Shown here: positions 46,453 through 54,823 of the stretch, piece after piece
How the letters are laid out: every line of letters begins with the position of its first letter
How positions within the stretch are numbered: position 1 is the stretch's first letter
Assembly: GCF_001922575.1 (NCBI RefSeq)
Contig: NZ_MRCI01000001.1
Span: 2,232,001-2,296,000 of the forward strand
Length of the DNA: 64,000 nt
Direction: 5' to 3'
From: Neptunomonas phycophila
Lineage (GTDB): Bacteria; Pseudomonadota; Gammaproteobacteria; Pseudomonadales; Balneatricaceae
Notes under the pieces: model-generated
What the model saw: only the letters and a program-made list of their open reading frames with translations
What the model was told of the DNA's origin: nothing
The model's database searches: none
Made by a program: the position numbers and the translations under genes

Positions 46453-48378
46453 TTATAACTTGATAATTTCACATTCTCTCGCTAATTTTTTTTCCATAAG
46501 ACTTTCCTTTACCTTAGTCACATCTGACGTATAAATCACATGGGCGAGGCTATTCTTCGCACGAGTAGATGTAACATAAAATAACCTTCGAGTTCGATCC
46601 AAACCAGTTTCTTCCCCTGCATCCCGTTTTATTTGGCTTGCTTTAGAAAGCTCCTTCGCGCCAAAATACTGCTCGTAGGAAAATAAGAATCCGCCAGCTT
46701 CATCATCATCCATGACAACCATTACACGCTCGAATTCGTTACCCTTCACACCTTGATGGGTTCGAAAAATTGAGTTCTCATCGATGTAGTCTTTATAGTT
46801 TTTAATCTGGAAGAAACCAGTTTCCAAGGCTTCAGCCCAAGCAGCAATTTCGCTGTCATCCCGCTCCTTAGGTTCTGGTTCAGCCTCCGGGCCAGCTCCA
46901 ATTTGGCCTGAGTCTGATTTAGTCTCCGCCTCTTCTAAACCCGCTACAAACGACTGCAGTTTTTCAGGGATTCTAAGTAGCTTATGCTCGGCAATTACTT
47001 CTAGAACTTCACGAAAGCTGACCATATCATTTGAAACCACACCTCTAAATGCATGTTCCGCGTCTCGAGCAAGCGTGAGGGGGTCGTCCTTGTTTGCATC
47101 AAACACAATCGCTTCCAACAGCGGAGACTTGTTTTCTCTCAATATATACATCAATTCCGCTCGTCTTTCCTTCCGGCTCGCCTCAGCCAAAGGAAAAACA
47201 ATGCCAGAGAAGAAGTTAAGTTCGGTATTTTCACCTTCAGCAATCCGATCTTTAATTTTGTCTGATCTTGAAAGCGTGTCCCAAAGCTCACCAAAGCCAA
47301 GTCGACGTCCAGCCATTTTATGTTCCAAAAGTAAAATAGCGGTTTCTTTGGATTGAGTATCTGTCCAGTCCGTGTCACCCGTAATTTCCGCCATATTCGC
47401 ACGAATTTTCTCTTCGACTTGGTCTTTGTCTGAAACACCGTGCGACAATAAAAAATATCGAACATAACCTTCCGCGGCTCCATCTCGGGCAAACTGTTTA
47501 CGTTTATCATCCTCACTACGAACTTGATTCCCTAATCCAACGATGCGCCGTGCTGATCGATGATTCATTTCCTTGTCGAAAGTAGTCCAACCGCTAGGCT
47601 GAGTCTTACCCAGCTCAGGTTCTCCCCCACCAAAGATACGCTGCATCGTATCTCCAAACAGGCCAATAACAACTTTATCCGATTTGGCTTTTTGCAGCTC
47701 AAAGAATGCACTAACTACGTCTTTATTAGTATCTTGGCTTTCGTCGATAAATATGAACGGAAATTTATTTATTATGATTTCATCCATCATCGGTTTGGAG
47801 GTCAATAATTTAGAGAAAATGTTCAAAACATCCGCGTGCGAAAGGGCATTTGGAGAGGAATTTATTCCGTTTGGATCGTAATCAAATGAGCGAGGTTGCG
47901 CTAACCATTCCAATTTCTGAGTTAGGCGGATGATATCCCTTTTTCGAGCATCAGATGCCTTGCCTTTTCGGCCTTTAGCTTCTTTTTCCTTGAGACTGTC
48001 TAACTCTGTGGGAATTTTTTCCAAGTACCACTTCCGTATGTCCTCATTGAAGCCGCCAATTGCATCCCAGCAAAAGCTATGAATCGTGGAAACCGCGAAG
48101 ATCGGGTTCTGCTCGATTCGGTCCTTGATTTCGTCAGCAGCGTTGTTAGTAAAGGTTACAACGGCGATTTGCTTTCCTCGTCGAGAAAAGTCGTCAACAT
48201 GTTGATTTTTAAGGAAGTCTAGAGCATTTTTTAGAGAGTAGGTTTTTCCTGATCCCGCCCCAGCGAAGGTAATAAAGCTTTTTCCTGACCCTATACGCAG
48301 GCACGCCTTAATAGCTTCATCAACATCACTGTCATGATCTATGGGTTTGGTTTCCGCCAAGTAGAATTCTTCTGACAT
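46453..48378 (-). CDS. gajB: UvrD-like helicase of a Gabija-type defence system (GajB)
   Basis: This 641-residue superfamily 1A helicase starts at the ATG at 48378 with GGGGAC upstream; a longer frame would overlap gajA. Motifs: Walker A AGAGSGKT (39-46), VVTFTNNAADEIKDRI (Ia), STIHSFCW, Walker B FIFIDESQDT (Asp212, Glu213), GDTMQRIFGG (III), THQGVKGNEFERVMVV (V) and LFYVTSTRAKNSL (VI). GajB is activated by DNA ends made during phage attack. It lies 10 bases after gajA. It is longer than the 494-residue Bacillus GajB. Confidence 0.83.
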   Translation of the reverse strand: MSEEFYLAETKPIDHDSDVDEAIKACLRIGSGKSFITFAGAGSGKTYSLKNALDFLKNQHVDDFSRRGKQIAVVTFTNNAADEIKDRIEQNPIFAVSTIHSFCWDAIGGFNEDIRKWYLEKIPTELDSLKEKEAKGRKGKASDARKRDIIRLTQKLEWLAQPRSFDYDPNGINSSPNALSHADVLNIFSKLLTSKPMMDEIIINKFPFIFIDESQDTNKDVVSAFFELQKAKSDKVVIGLFGDTMQRIFGGGEPELGKTQPSGWTTFDKEMNHRSARRIVGLGNQVRSEDDKRKQFARDGAAEGYVRYFLLSHGVSDKDQVEEKIRANMAEITGDTDWTDTQSKETAILLLEHKMAGRRLGFGELWDTLSRSDKIKDRIAEGENTELNFFSGIVFPLAEASRKERRAELMYILRENKSPLLEAIVFDANKDDPLTLARDAEHAFRGVVSNDMVSFREVLEVIAEHKLLRIPEKLQSFVAGLEEAETKSDSGQIGAGPEAEPEPKERDDSEIAAWAEALETGFFQIKNYKDYIDENSIFRTHQGVKGNEFERVMVVMDDDEAGGFLFSYEQYFGAKELSKASQIKRDAGEETGLDRTRRLFYVTSTRAKNSLAHVIYTSDVTKVKESLMEKKLARECEIIKL

Positions 48379-48388
48379 AACGTCCCCA

Positions 48389-50554
48389 CTATTTTTTTGG
48401 TGAAAGCTGATCTGACAGCCATTTAAGACCATCGCTCATGTATTCAGGGGGATTGAAGCTGTTCGACTCATTCTCCGCGAGATGGAATAGGCAACCAAAA
48501 GCAAAGCTCCCCTTATTTAAACCTTTCACATATTCATAAAGTGACTCAGACAAAGACGACTTACTTCCATCTTCATGGGCCGATTTCGCAGCTTTGAGTT
48601 TGGTGTCCTTCTGAAAATACTCTTGGTCAAAATTAGCCAAAATCAAAGCGTCTTCAAATGTTCGGGATAAAACCTCCTGTTCATAAATCTGGGTCGGCTT
48701 CTGAAAAGCAACGTAAAGCGGCGCACCTTCGCTTGTTGTTATATGTTCCGGTTTGGTCAAATCTACTAACTCATCTAACGTTTCTTTCTGTGGGTGCCAG
48801 GTCTTCAAAGTATCATTGTTGCTCTTTTGATCAGAGTTTCTTTGCGGGAAACAAGATTTCCCGTTGCTATCAACAGAGTCAAGATCCGTCAACACTAAAG
48901 TCGTAACCCCAAGCTTCTCGATTAACGCTTTGTATTTGTGCGTGTGAGCACCGTTCACTTCGAGCATCGAGATGTACCGGTTAGATAAATCTGGGAAACT
49001 ATTGGAAATGAACTCTGGTACCAAAAGACGTTCTGCTTGCCCCTCCACGAATATAACGCCGTCGGCAAAGAAGATGTCACAATGAGTGAGCTTCAAGTGT
49101 TTACTTACAAACAAAAGCTCATCTTTCGCATTCGCAAAAAGCTCTGACATGTTTGCAATTGTTGTATGGTCCATTGCGATGGACGTATTCGCATCATTCC
49201 GGCGGAAGTAACGTAAATTTTTGAAGTCGATATCATTAATAATATGACTGGAGTGGGTACTAATCACGAGCTGTGTCTGGTATTCAGACTTATCTTTTTT
49301 GGTATCCTTGTCGCGCAAATCGGGATGATTCCGCAAAGTATCGTAAGCTTTCGATACAAAAACACGCTGAACTTGGGCGTGAAGATTAACTTCCGGTTCT
49401 TCAAGTAAAACCAGGTGAATTGGCTCAATGGGCTCTTCGACATTGCTTCCTGAAGAAGCCGATTTACCAACACGCATCCATTTGTCGCGGAATTCTAGAA
49501 GCCTAAAGGTCAGATAGATAAGATTCTGGTATCCGAGCCCCAAATAGCTTTCGGGAAGAAACTCTTCATCTTTTTTATCAAAACGGTATCGTACCGATGA
49601 TGATTTTTGCAACGCATCCATTCCGCTGATTTGCGCGGAAATTTCAACAGTTGGATTACCACCGATACCAGGATAACCCATACTTTTCAATTCTTCGAAA
49701 GGAGCCTCAAACTGATCGTTCAATCTTTTGGTGAAGTCATTTTCTAAATTTTGCTGTTGCCCCAAGACTTTGAGATCGTCAGCCTCTGGGCAATCTTCTG
49801 GGTTCAAAATACGCTCATAATAGTCTCGAAGTAACTTATTGAGCCGCTGCTTTTCTGAATATGGCCCTTTTTGATCTGCGTTATCTTCAGCACCTAGCCC
49901 CCGCTGCTCGGAGATAACGTCTACTCGAATTAACTTTTTCAAAGCTTCAGATTTTAGCGGCTGTAAAACTTCGTTCGAACTAGGTTCAGCCTCTTTGCTC
50001 AAAACATAGTGCTTTTGCTTTATGAACTTACTGAAGTTCCGGCCTTTCTCTAAGAAATCACAGAGATCTTTTGGCCATAGGCTTACCTCACCTTGATGCT
50101 TGGATACTACCGCTCTCGTATCAATAAACTCACGAAATAGTTTGTATACATCAATCACTTCATAATTTATGCGAACGGATAGAGCTCCACCTTTCCACTC
50201 TAAGTCTGGTAGGATGTCACGAACCTTGTATGCCTCACTCGTTTCCGCTGTTATCTCGATATCTAAACTTGGTAATAACCCGACAAGAGCATCAGAGAGC
50301 TCCTGCATTTTCTCTATGGAGGGAAACTCATGTTCGACTTGTTTACCCAGATTTTGGATGTGCTTCCAATTCTTTTTAGATATATCTCTAACCTTGAGAT
50401 TGTCCGGACTTTTTAGAAATGTATGCAGAGCACCAATGCAAGACGTTTTTCCACTATTGTTAGCACCTACAAGAACCGCTGTTTTATCATCAAGCACTAA
50501 GGTTACATCGGCTAGCCGCCGATAATTCTTTAAAGCGAATGAAGTAATTTTCAT
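48389..50554 (-). CDS. gajA: OLD-family ATPase/TOPRIM nuclease of a Gabija-type defence system (GajA)
   Basis: This 721-residue protein has an ABC-type ATPase with Walker A GANNSGKT (30-37), signature-like LGLGYQNLIYLTF (338-350), Walker B LVLLEEPE (381-388) and H-loop ISTHSSHI (431-438), followed by a C-terminal TOPRIM nuclease with FVEGQAE (Glu504) and LVLTDLDSVD (Asp557, Asp559). Class 2 OLD proteins in tandem with a UvrD-like helicase are the Gabija pair: GajA nicks specific DNA when nucleotide levels fall. A transposase fragment downstream and attC-like sites upstream indicate a mobile setting. Confidence 0.85.
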   Translation of the reverse strand: MKITSFALKNYRRLADVTLVLDDKTAVLVGANNSGKTSCIGALHTFLKSPDNLKVRDISKKNWKHIQNLGKQVEHEFPSIEKMQELSDALVGLLPSLDIEITAETSEAYKVRDILPDLEWKGGALSVRINYEVIDVYKLFREFIDTRAVVSKHQGEVSLWPKDLCDFLEKGRNFSKFIKQKHYVLSKEAEPSSNEVLQPLKSEALKKLIRVDVISEQRGLGAEDNADQKGPYSEKQRLNKLLRDYYERILNPEDCPEADDLKVLGQQQNLENDFTKRLNDQFEAPFEELKSMGYPGIGGNPTVEISAQISGMDALQKSSSVRYRFDKKDEEFLPESYLGLGYQNLIYLTFRLLEFRDKWMRVGKSASSGSNVEEPIEPIHLVLLEEPEVNLHAQVQRVFVSKAYDTLRNHPDLRDKDTKKDKSEYQTQLVISTHSSHIINDIDFKNLRYFRRNDANTSIAMDHTTIANMSELFANAKDELLFVSKHLKLTHCDIFFADGVIFVEGQAERLLVPEFISNSFPDLSNRYISMLEVNGAHTHKYKALIEKLGVTTLVLTDLDSVDSNGKSCFPQRNSDQKSNNDTLKTWHPQKETLDELVDLTKPEHITTSEGAPLYVAFQKPTQIYEQEVLSRTFEDALILANFDQEYFQKDTKLKAAKSAHEDGSKSSLSESLYEYVKGLNKGSFAFGCLFHLAENESNSFNPPEYMSDGLKWLSDQLSPKK

Positions 50555-50625
50555 ATATCAAGACCTTAAAAAACGGACCAAAGACAAGGGGGCTTACATT
50601 TAATATTATTTCTTTTTGCTACTTT

Positions 50626-50672
50626 TCGAGCGATGCCCGCTTACGGTAGAAAACGCACACTCGAGCGATGCC
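50626..50672. repeat. 12-bp direct repeat upstream of gajA
   Basis: TCGAGCGATGCC occurs at 50626-50637 and again at 50661-50672. The copies start 35 bp apart; the second abuts the attC-like site. They lie 70-120 bp upstream of gajA and may be an operator or a duplication scar. Confidence 0.5.
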
Positions 50673-50741
50673 GTATAACGCCTGTAACACTTGACCGAAA
50701 AAGCGTAGCTTTTATAGGTCAAGTGTTTGCTCTTGTTAGTG
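50673..50741 (-). repeat. attC-like recombination site A
   Basis: This 69-bp imperfect dyad runs on the minus strand from CACTAACAAG to GGCGTTATAC, the usual attC ends (R'' ...AAC-AA and GCGTTA-R'). AACACTTGACC and GGTCAAGTGTT (50686-50696 with 50717-50727) make an 11-bp stem, with an inner AAAAGC/GCTTTT hairpin and an unpaired spacer near the ends. It lies 30 bases after the lipoprotein gene stop, the normal cassette position. Confidence 0.6.
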
Positions 50742-50771
50742 CTGCATGTTTTTATAAAAAACTCACAAGTA

Positions 50772-51188
50772 TTATTTATATCTCAAACCGATATTTTTCG
50801 TCTCACACTCACGTAAAACCCCCATCCATTGCGGCACCAGCGCTATACCAAACTGACTAGAGCCCCATGCATTGACTATTGTCTCGTTTTCATTTTTTTT
50901 CTTCATCTCTATCAAAACTGCATATTGATTGTTATAAAGGCGTACAAACATTTCAGCCATATTTAACTCTGTATACACATTTGAATAAACTGTACTATCG
51001 CCTACATATGAATTTTTTTGACGATTTTCATCCCAGCACTTTGACAAATACTGGTAATTTGCAGAAAAACTCTCATCAAGAAAATTAATTTGCGATCCAT
51101 ATTTAAGCTCTGGTTTTGTCTGTTTTAATCCTTGAACGCTACAGCCTGCTAACAAAACAGTGGTCATCAAAACAGTTACTACTCTCAT
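50772..51188 (-). CDS. Hypothetical lipoprotein in a cassette-like unit
   Basis: This 138-residue protein has a lipoprotein signal (VLLAGC, Cys at about residue 16) and a domain with two further Cys residues (SKCWDEN and RECETKN). No family is recognised. The start has AAAAGGAG upstream. It lies between attC-like sites B and A, and its stop is just before site A, so it looks like an integron gene cassette. Confidence 0.6.
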   Translation of the reverse strand: MRVVTVLMTTVLLAGCSVQGLKQTKPELKYGSQINFLDESFSANYQYLSKCWDENRQKNSYVGDSTVYSNVYTELNMAEMFVRLYNNQYAVLIEMKKKNENETIVNAWGSSQFGIALVPQWMGVLRECETKNIGLRYK

Positions 51189-51380
51189 TTAATACTCCTT
51201 TTAAAATTTCCGATTAAATCCTGATAATTCTAATTTTATTAGATAAAAAATTTTGTCACATATACAATATTACAACACATGACTACTATGCGTTTTATTA
51301 ATCAACAAATAGCCTATTAACTCCATAGGGATTCTACACTTCGATTCACCAAGCACTTCAAACTTCGTAACCCGACACGC

Positions 51381-51448
51381 CACTAACGCAAAGTTCAGTT
51401 GCAAGATATATGGCACTACATTTTGTCAATTGAGACGCCTTGTTAGGT
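51381..51448 (-). repeat. attC-like recombination site B
   Basis: This 68-bp imperfect dyad begins on the minus strand with ACCTAAC (perfect RYYYAAC) and ends GCGTTAGTG. TCAATTGACAA and TTGCAACTGAA pair with one bulged base, typical of the extrahelical bases in attC. It starts 4 bases after the stop of the DUF6232 gene. Its length matches site A. Confidence 0.65.
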
Positions 51449-51452
51449 TAGG

Positions 51453-51818
51453 TTATCCTCTGCTCACTATTGATTCATTTAGAGCGGAAACAACACTTTC
51501 AATATAATTTTTATCTTCACTTGTTAGTGCTTGATTTTCTCCTGCCGAGGTACTCAATATAACTGAGTATTTATCTTTAGCACCTAAAAAAGCTAAGACT
51601 CCGACAATTATAATAATGATTCCCCATAAATATGATGGAACACCAAATAAGACAACCAAGCCAATTATAGCAATAACGATCCCCGCACCTTTTTTAGCCT
51701 CCTCTTTTCCTGTTTTAACAGAAGTAACATTACTCATTGCATATGTTTGTCCATCAACAATAAAACGACTATTTGATACAGAAACATTACTAGTTTCATA
51801 GAACATTTTTTCTTCCAT
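51453..51818 (-). CDS. DUF6232 family membrane protein in a cassette-like unit
   Basis: This 121-residue protein has VSNSRFIVDGQTYAMSNVTSVK near the N-terminus, the DUF6232 signature, then two hydrophobic helices (GIVIAIIGLVVLFGVPSYL and WGIIIIIVGVLAFLG) and a short cytoplasmic tail with AGENQALTSEDKNYIESVVSALNEAI-like sequence. Function is unknown. GGAGTT precedes the ATG. The gene fills a short unit between an attI-like core and attC-like site B. Confidence 0.7.
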   Translation of the reverse strand: MEEKMFYETSNVSVSNSRFIVDGQTYAMSNVTSVKTGKEEAKKGAGIVIAIIGLVVLFGVPSYLWGIIIIIVGVLAFLGAKDKYSVILSTSAGENQALTSEDKNYIESVVSALNESIVSRG

Positions 51819-51860
51819 AGGAACTCCATATTATTTGAGTAGAAGATAATTAAATTTTTG

Positions 51861-51887
51861 ACCTAACAAGTATGGTGGCTGCCTAAC
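51861..51887 (-). other. attI-like double core site
   Basis: On the minus strand GTTAGGC (51887-51881) and GTTAGGT (51867-51861), both perfect GTTRRRY cores, lie 20 bp apart just before the first cassette-like gene. No attC dyad partner is seen upstream, which suits an attI site or its remnant. Confidence 0.4.
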
Positions 51888-52313
51888 ATTTTATTCATGC
51901 GCATGCGCGTACACACCCCTGACTCTAAGATCAGAAATGGCACTTAAGGTATTGCTTAATAGTAAAAAAGTGGATTTATTCAAAAAGTACGGTTCCCTGT
52001 AAACGCGCTTGCGCATGATCATTCTTGGCTATGCGCGTTATCTTCCTTGTTGATAACGATAGTTTATTGATTCTAGATCGTTTCTAGCCGTTGTCCAGTA
52101 TCAAAAAGTGTATGCTCGCTTTGCAAACCAAGCCATATTTTATACTTATCCCAAATGCGCGGTATAAGCGCACAAACAATAAGACATAGCTATCCACAAG
52201 GCGCGTAGTTGAAGACAAGCTACTGTTAAGACGCAAAGAATGTTGCTTTAGAAATATAGAAAAGAAGAATTGTACAAGCCTGCTGGATGAGGCTTAAAAA
52301 TAACAAAGAGGAA
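51888..52313. other. Gene-free stretch between the cassette cluster and the 4.5S RNA
   Basis: About 425 bp without a convincing coding frame. It contains several GCGCATG/ATGCGCG motifs near 51897-51910, 51999-52010 and 52028-52040. No integrase gene or terminal repeat is seen. Confidence 0.5.
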
Positions 52314-52431
52314 GGTATGGGGGCAGCCCCACCAGCCACATCCCGGCACATGAATCCACCGCTGTGGCTGCTCCCTTCCGGGCCTGACCAGGTTCACGGT
52401 TTATCATTGCGAGAGGACCAGCAGGACTACC
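52314..52431 (-). ncRNA. ffs: 4.5S RNA (small bacterial SRP RNA)
   Basis: About 118 nt. The conserved SRP domain IV is present on the minus strand: CAGGCCCGGAAGGGAGCAG, with the GGAA tetraloop and the asymmetric internal loop that bind Ffh, plus GTGCCGGGATGTGGCTGG on the 3' side, as in E. coli 4.5S RNA. The ends pair as GGTA and TACC. With Ffh it targets nascent membrane proteins to FtsY. Exact ends are estimated from pairing. Confidence 0.93.
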
Positions 52432-52471
52432 ATAACGGCAATCAGAGTGGTTAACTCGTTAGCTGGCGCGA

Positions 52472-52499
52472 AGTATAACAGCATGAAAATGGATTGCAA
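52472..52499 (-). promoter_or_regulatory. Promoter of ffs
   Basis: TTGCAA, a 16-base spacer and TATACT with an extended -10 TG lie on the minus strand; a GC-rich stretch follows. The start would be about 35 nt before the mature RNA, leaving a leader for RNase P to remove, as known for E. coli 4.5S RNA. Confidence 0.6.
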
Positions 52500-52523
52500 A
52501 AAATTCCTTAACTAAGTGGCCAG

Positions 52524-53459
52524 CTATCTCCTGTTGGGAACTTTTTTGTTTAAAGTATGAGCAATTTGCTCTCGAACCCAACGGTGCATAGGGTCATTGT
52601 GGTGTCGGGCGTGCCAGTACAGATAAATATTTAAGTCAGGTAATTTTAAATCGGTGGGTAAAGGCCGTGTTACTACATTGCGCCCTATCGCTAGGCGTTC
52701 TATAAGCGAGACAGGCAACATAAAAAGCAGATCGGTGGTTTCGCAAAAATCGGCCACTCCCATAAAGCTGGTTAGGCGCAGTACAGTTGTTCGCTTACGG
52801 CGTAGTTCTTTTAAGTGGGTATCCATAAATGCAGGGCCTTGCCCCGTTAATGACACATACCCATGACGCGCGTTTAGGTACTCATCTAATGTTATTTCTT
52901 TATTGGCCAGTGGGTTGTTGGCTCCCATCACGATGGCTAAGCCCGTTTGACCAAGAAGCGTTCGATGGAACTGGTCTTCACCTACGTTTGGTCCAAAGCC
53001 AGACACCGCAAAGTGGATATCGTCACGTGCGAGCATTTCGAAGTAATCGGCGGGGCGCGAATCGAGCTCTACTTGCATCAAGGGTGCGGCCTCTTGCAGC
53101 ACGCCTAAAAGATCCGACAAATACAGCGCCATTTCGAGATCAGGGCCCGCTATTTGAATGATCTGTTTGGATGTGGAGGGATCAAACTGCGGCTCAGCAA
53201 TAATCTGTTTGATGTTAGCCAACACTGATTTCACATCGGTGCTGATCTGTTTGGCTCTTTCGGACAGATCATAACCATCGCCGGATCGGACCAGCAAAGG
53301 GTCCGAGAAGGTATGGCGCAAGCGTTGTAATGCTCGGCTCACGGCGGGCTGGCTCATGTGTAATCGTTCAGCGGCTTTGGTGACTTGTCGCTCTTCTAAT
53401 AAAGCCTCTAGGACCACCAGCAGATTCAAGTCAATGGATCGCAAATTCACTTCGCGCAT
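52524..53459 (-). CDS. LysR family transcriptional regulator
   Basis: This 311-residue regulator starts MREVNLRSIDLNLLVVLEALL; a start 15 bases earlier at a TTG is less likely. The helix-turn-helix reads RQVTKAAERLHMSQPAVSRALQRLRHTFSDPLLVR in consecutive stretches, typical of the NodD/NahR-like group. The effector domain has DPSTSKQIIQIAGPDLEMALYLSDLL. It is divergent from the cytochrome b561/yceI pair, its probable target. Confidence 0.88.
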   Translation of the reverse strand: MREVNLRSIDLNLLVVLEALLEERQVTKAAERLHMSQPAVSRALQRLRHTFSDPLLVRSGDGYDLSERAKQISTDVKSVLANIKQIIAEPQFDPSTSKQIIQIAGPDLEMALYLSDLLGVLQEAAPLMQVELDSRPADYFEMLARDDIHFAVSGFGPNVGEDQFHRTLLGQTGLAIVMGANNPLANKEITLDEYLNARHGYVSLTGQGPAFMDTHLKELRRKRTTVLRLTSFMGVADFCETTDLLFMLPVSLIERLAIGRNVVTRPLPTDLKLPDLNIYLYWHARHHNDPMHRWVREQIAHTLNKKVPNRR

Positions 53460-53545
53460 AGTTAGATTCACCAAAATGCATTATATGAAAGAACTATATC
53501 CCTCTACACTGGTCATATCAATTATGGTTATAAAGGGAAATGAGA

Positions 53546-54115
53546 ATGCCAATGGTTAACACACTCACTAATCAAACAGATACGTATGGTTGGGGAGCAA
53601 TTGCATTGCACTGGATTGTTGCGCTAGCAGTAATCGGCATGTATCCGTTAGGCTGGTACATTGATACCCTCACCTATTACGACCCTGAATACCGCACTAT
53701 CCCCCATATTCACAAAAGCATTGGCCTGATTCTGGCCGCTGTTGTTGGCATACGTATTGTGTGGCGCTTGGCGAACAAAACGCCGTCGGCTATCGCAACG
53801 CACAGCCCACTGGTGCGTTTAGGCGCTCATGCTGCACACATTGCGCTGTATGCTCTTATTTTGACTGTCTTGGCATCCGGTTACTTAATTTCTACCGCCG
53901 ATGGGCGCGGTATTGAAGTGTTTAATTGGTTTATGGTGCCGGCTATTCCCGAACTTATCGAGCACCAAGAAGATATCGCCGGTTCTGTACATTGGTACGC
54001 CGCCACCTCACTGGTTATTTTGGCTGGTTTGCATGCGGTAGCGTCGCTTAAACACCACTTTATTGATAAAGATGAAACCCTCAACCGCATGTTGGGGAAA
54101 CAGGAGACTCCATGA
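53546..54115 (+). CDS. Cytochrome b561
   Basis: This 189-residue membrane protein has four helices with haem-ligand His residues in ALHWIVALAVIGMYPLGWYID, IPHIHKSIGLILAAVVGIRIVWRL, GAHAAHIALYALILTVLASGYLIST and VHWYAATSLVILAGLHAVASLKHHFID (each read in parts). It belongs to the CybB-type quinol-dependent b561 family. The ATG at 53546 with AAGGG 8 bases upstream is preferred to one 6 bases earlier. It overlaps yceI by ATGA. In related clusters the pair is linked to quinone or superoxide metabolism. Confidence 0.9.
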   Translation: MPMVNTLTNQTDTYGWGAIALHWIVALAVIGMYPLGWYIDTLTYYDPEYRTIPHIHKSIGLILAAVVGIRIVWRLANKTPSAIATHSPLVRLGAHAAHIALYALILTVLASGYLISTADGRGIEVFNWFMVPAIPELIEHQEDIAGSVHWYAATSLVILAGLHAVASLKHHFIDKDETLNRMLGKQETP

Positions 54116-54696
54116 AAAACGTTATGACTAAAACTTTAGCCGTTGGCAGCCTTGTACTGGCCAGTTCGCCATTATTTGCTGCCGAGTACGTCATTGACTC
54201 GCAAGGTGCTCACGCGGCTGTTGAGTTTAAGATTAATCATTTAGGCTTTAGCTGGTTAAACGGCCGCTTTAATAACTTCGAAGGGACTTTCAGTTATGAT
54301 CCGGCCAACCCATCAGCATCGACTGTTGCGGTAGAAATCGATACAGAAAGCGTAGATTCTAACCACGCCGAGCGTGATAAGCATTTACGTAGCAAAGACT
54401 TTTTAGATGTAAGCGAATTCCCAATGGCGAAATTTGTGAGCACATCGTTTGAGCCAGGCAGCGATAACACGGCTACAGTACAAGGCGATTTAACACTGCA
54501 CGGTGTCACTAAGCCTGTAACGATGGCTGTTACAAAAATGGGCGAAGGTGATAGCCCTTGGGGCGATTACCGTATGGGCTTTGAAGGCACAGCGGAAATC
54601 AAACTGAAAGACTTTGGTATCGATTACAACCTAGGCCCTGCGGCTGAAACGGTTTACCTTGAGCTTTACGTTGAAGGTATTCGCGTTAGCCAATAA
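54112..54696 (+). CDS. yceI: YceI family periplasmic protein
   Basis: This 194-residue protein has a signal peptide (cleaved after LFA at about residue 23) and a lipocalin-like YceI fold: YVIDSQGAHAAVEFKINHLGFSWLNGRF, FDYNP-like FSYDPANPSAS, VDSNHAERDKHLRSKDFLDVSEFP, LTLHGVTKPVTM and IKLKDFGIDY. YceI proteins bind polyisoprenoids or amphiphiles. It is coupled to the cytochrome b561 gene. Confidence 0.92.
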   Translation: MKNVMTKTLAVGSLVLASSPLFAAEYVIDSQGAHAAVEFKINHLGFSWLNGRFNNFEGTFSYDPANPSASTVAVEIDTESVDSNHAERDKHLRSKDFLDVSEFPMAKFVSTSFEPGSDNTATVQGDLTLHGVTKPVTMAVTKMGEGDSPWGDYRMGFEGTAEIKLKDFGIDYNLGPAAETVYLELYVEGIRVSQ

Positions 54697-54728
54697 GTTG
54701 GTCAATATCCCCTATTGATACAGCGCAT

Positions 54729-54767
54729 AAAAAAGCCCTAAGCTGATAATCACTTAGGGCTTTTTTT
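54729..54767. terminator. Bidirectional terminator
   Basis: AGCCCTAAG and CTTAGGGCT form a 9-bp stem, extended by A and T runs, between yceI and the convergent peroxiredoxin gene. Confidence 0.88.
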
Positions 54768-54823
54768 ATAGTTTTTTGTAACTTTTTTTGTAGCTTTTGT
54801 AGCTATGGCTCGTGCAAGCGGTG

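Noticed and set aside
50673-51448. CRISPR array or simple terminators as explanation for the dyads
   Set aside because: The two dyads differ in sequence, there are only two, no cas genes are present, and neither has a T-run on the gene strand. The shared end motifs match attC better.
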